Shown here: positions 13,573 to 15,137 of the stretch, in pieces | How positions within the stretch are numbered: the first letter of the stretch is position 1 | Layout of the letters: the number at the start of each line of letters is the position of its first letter | From: JBEKHI01 sp050012355 | GTDB lineage: Bacteria > Actinomycetota > Actinomycetes > Streptosporangiales > Streptosporangiaceae | DNA: 15,137 nt | Direction of reading: 5' to 3' | Assembly: GCA_050012355.1 (NCBI GenBank) | Contig: JBEKHI010000193.1 | Span: 1-15,137, forward strand | Program-made: the position numbers and the translations under genes | The notes under the pieces: model-generated | Databases searched by the model: none | What the model was told of the DNA's origin: nothing | The model's input: the letters and a program-made list of their open reading frames with translations, nothing else

Positions 13573-14796
13573 ATGCCTGAAGCCGTCATCGTCGCCGCCG
13601 CCCGGTCACCCATCGGGCGAGCAGGCAAGGGTTCCCTAACCGAAATCCGGCCGGATGACCTGGCCGCCCAGATCATAACGGCCGCGCTGGAGCAGGTTCC
13701 GGCGCTTGACCCATCGTCGGTGGACGACCTGATGCTCGGCTGCGGGTTGCCCGGCGGCGAGCAAGGGTTCAACATGGCCCGCGTGGTAGCGGTGCTGCTG
13801 GGCCTAGATTCCGTTCCCGGTACGACCGTGAACCGCTACTGCTCCTCGTCGCTGCAGACCACCCGGATGGCGTTCCACGCGATTAAGGCCGGCGAAGGAG
13901 ACGTGTTCATCTCGGCCGGGGTGGAATGCGTGTCGCGGTTCGCGAAGGGCAGCAGCGACAGCTGGCCCGATACGAAAAATCCGCTGTTCGATGAGTCCGA
14001 GGCGCGGAGCGCTTCGGTGGCCGCGTCGGAACCGCCGTACTCCTGGTCGGACCCTCGGCCGGCTTCCTCGGTACCCGACGTGTACATCGCGATGGGCCAG
14101 ACGGCGGAGAACGTGGCGGCGCTGCGCGGAGTGACCCGGGCCGAGCAGGACGAGTTCGGCGTCCGGTCGCAGAACCTCGCCGAGGAGGCACTCGACAACG
14201 GCTTCTGGAAGTCCGACATCACCCCGGTCACGCTTCCGTCCGGTGCCGTCGTATCGGCCGACGACGGGCCGCGGCGCGGGACGACGCTTGAGAAGGTGTC
14301 GACGCTGAAGCCCGTGTTCCGCTCCGGAGGGACGGTGACGGCCGGGAACTGCTGCCCGCTGAACGACGGGGCGGCCGCGGTCATCGTGATGAGCGACCGC
14401 AAGGCCGCGTCGCTGGGGCTCACCCCGCTGGCGCGGATCGTGTCCACCGGGGTCAGCGCGCTGTCGCCGGAGATCATGGGTCTCGGGCCCGTTTCCGCCT
14501 CCCAGCAGGCGCTGGCTCGGGCCGGGATGTCGATCTCCGATGTGGACCTGGTCGAGATCAACGAGGCCTTCGCGGCGCAGGTGATCCCGTCCTATCGCGA
14601 CCTGGGGATCCCGCTTGACCGGCTGAACGTCAACGGCGGTGCGATCGCCGTCGGGCACCCGTTCGGCATGACCGGGGCACGGATCACCACGACCCTGCTG
14701 AACAGCCTGCGTTTCCACGACAAGACCATCGGCCTCGAGACGATGTGCGTCGGCGGCGGCCAGGGCATGGCCATGGTCGTCGAGCGGCTCGGCTGA
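13573..14796 (+). CDS. Acetyl-CoA C-acyltransferase (thiolase)
   Basis: A 407-residue cytosolic thiolase for fatty-acid beta-oxidation or acetoacetyl-CoA metabolism. The nucleophile is Cys90 (NRYCSSSLQT). The other catalytic signatures are NEAFAAQ (330-336), His362 in GGAIAVGHPFGMTGAR (355-370) and Cys392 in CVGGGQG (392-398). GNCCPLNDGAA replaces the more common GNASGINDGAA, as in some actinobacterial FadA-type enzymes. I chose ATG 13573 (MPEAVIVAAARSPIG) because it matches the family N-terminus and has a -10 box 6 bases upstream. An in-frame GTG at 13552 adds seven unrelated residues. Its neighbour cbs is divergent, 62 bases away. It resembles M. tuberculosis fadA3 by position. The chain-length preference cannot be told. 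Confidence 0.93.
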   Translation: MPEAVIVAAARSPIGRAGKGSLTEIRPDDLAAQIITAALEQVPALDPSSVDDLMLGCGLPGGEQGFNMARVVAVLLGLDSVPGTTVNRYCSSSLQTTRMAFHAIKAGEGDVFISAGVECVSRFAKGSSDSWPDTKNPLFDESEARSASVAASEPPYSWSDPRPASSVPDVYIAMGQTAENVAALRGVTRAEQDEFGVRSQNLAEEALDNGFWKSDITPVTLPSGAVVSADDGPRRGTTLEKVSTLKPVFRSGGTVTAGNCCPLNDGAAAVIVMSDRKAASLGLTPLARIVSTGVSALSPEIMGLGPVSASQQALARAGMSISDVDLVEINEAFAAQVIPSYRDLGIPLDRLNVNGGAIAVGHPFGMTGARITTTLLNSLRFHDKTIGLETMCVGGGQGMAMVVERLG

Positions 14797-14803
14797 GGTC
14801 TGG

Positions 14804-14841
14804 TTCTCGGTCCGATCCGTTCTCGGTCCGTTCTCGTCCCG
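14804..14841. repeat. Short direct repeats TTCTCGGTCCG
   Basis: TTCTCGGTCCG at 14804-14814 and 14820-14830 are identical, and 14831-14841 (TTCTCGTCCCG) is a degenerate third copy. They begin 8 bases after the thiolase stop codon. Function is unknown. Confidence 0.6.
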
Positions 14842-14842
14842 A

Positions 14843-14891
14843 CGATGGGCCATCGCTGGCGTTCTCGCGCCTGCGATGGGCCATCGTTGGG
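14843..14891. repeat. Dispersed 31-bp-period repeat, cluster 2
   Basis: CGATGGGCCATCGCTGGC (14843-14860) and CGATGGGCCATCGTTGGG (14874-14891) are 31 bp apart and match the copies at 8105-8153 at 14-16 of 18 positions. The first 13 bases are a perfect palindrome, CGATGG-G-CCATCG. The cluster follows the 3' end of the thiolase gene. Confidence 0.75.
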
Positions 14892-15011
14892 TCGGTGGTC
14901 TGCTCACACGGGCAACACCACTACCTGGGGGAACGCCTGTCCCGGCCGGCCGGCGCCGTACCCAGCACGACGCTCACTGACCAGTGGCCACAACCAGCGG
15001 CAATCAACAAG

Positions 15012-15050
15012 ATCGCAAACGTGACATTACAGGATGGTTGCGATTAGGGT
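15012..15050 (+). promoter_or_regulatory. Predicted promoter with overlapping inverted repeat
   Basis: GTGACA (15021-15026), 18 bases and TAGGGT (15045-15050) fit a housekeeping promoter, with a start near 15057 and a leader of about 57 bases. ATCGCAA (15012-15018) and TTGCGAT (15038-15044) form a perfect 7-bp inverted repeat spanning the -35 box and ending at the -10 box, a possible operator. Confidence 0.45.
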
Positions 15051-15113
15051 CTTGCCAGCAGCGACCAGGTAGGGCACGCTCAACACAAGAGCGAAGCAAC
15101 CCTGGAGGTGCTC

Positions 15114-15137
15114 ATGGCCCTGACCCACTCTCCGGAT
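15114..15137 (+). CDS. Start of a gene cut off by the window end
   Basis: ATG 15114 follows GGAGG at good spacing and opens the frame MALTHSPD, which runs off the window. It has its own promoter region. Eight residues are too few to name the product. Confidence 0.6.

Larger units (their letters stand above)
14797..15113. other. 317-bp intergenic region with repeats and a promoter
   Basis: No credible gene is seen. In order it holds three tandem TTCTCGGTCCG-like units (14804-14841), two copies of the dispersed GATGGGCCATCG repeat (14843-14891), a GGCCGG-rich stretch near 14940-14955, and a promoter with an inverted repeat (15012-15050) that leads to the gene starting at 15114. Confidence 0.6.

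Noticed and set aside
13804..14907. 367-codon minus-strand open frame opposite the thiolase gene
   Set aside because: It is antisense to catalytic thiolase motifs, and the composition is that of a shadow frame.

Overview
The window is high-GC DNA with dense, short-gapped genes, many GTG starts and actinobacterial-type -10 boxes (TANNNT). It looks like chromosome of an actinomycete. Two blocks recall Mycobacterium tuberculosis gene neighbourhoods as I remember them: an AAA+ chelatase plus von Willebrand factor A (VWA) pair like Rv0958/Rv0959, and thiolase / cystathionine beta-synthase / MetB like Rv1074c-Rv1077-Rv1079. The genus cannot be fixed from this sequence. I see no phage, insertion sequence, CRISPR array or RNA gene.

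Layout. (1) Positions 1-2374: a 14-helix DHA2-type multidrug exporter (minus) and a divergent TetR regulator (plus). They share a 154-bp control region with two matching 18-bp palindromic operators, each covering the -35 box of one of two overlapping divergent promoters. (2) 2367-3578: threonine ammonia-lyase (ilvA, minus), convergent with tetR and overlapping it by 8 bp. (3) 3634-7013: an AAA+ ChlI/MoxR-type ATPase and a VWA protein, joined by an ATGA overlap, followed by a small two-helix membrane protein and a very strong hairpin terminator (7411-7456). (4) 7522-7959: a four-helix membrane protein, then a repeat-rich convergent intergenic region. (5) 8213-10097: an NAD(P)-binding epimerase-like protein (minus) divergent from an extracytoplasmic-function (ECF) sigma factor with a fused SnoaL-like C-terminal domain (SigJ/ECF41 type). 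The 79-bp gap carries ECF41-like promoter elements in both directions. (6) 10094-10702: a second TetR regulator (minus), divergent from a broken DUF336 (GlcG/HbpS) gene at 10776-10984. (7) 10981-13510: the minus-strand operon cbs-metB, forming a transsulfuration unit. (8) 13573-14796: an acetyl-CoA C-acyltransferase (thiolase, plus). (9) 14797-15113: intergenic DNA with repeats and a promoter, leading into a gene cut off by the window end (15114 onward).

The most interesting signals outside ordinary genes are: the two-operator face-to-face promoter region; a dispersed 18-bp repeat (consensus CGRTGGGCCATCGNTGG) found in two intergenic clusters 6.7 kb apart with the same 31-bp period; the SnoaL-tailed sigma factor with its probable divergent target; the DUF336 remnant ending in a perfect 17-bp fold-back hairpin; and the chelatase/VWA pair, whose substrate is unknown. 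None of these amounts to a proven new system.
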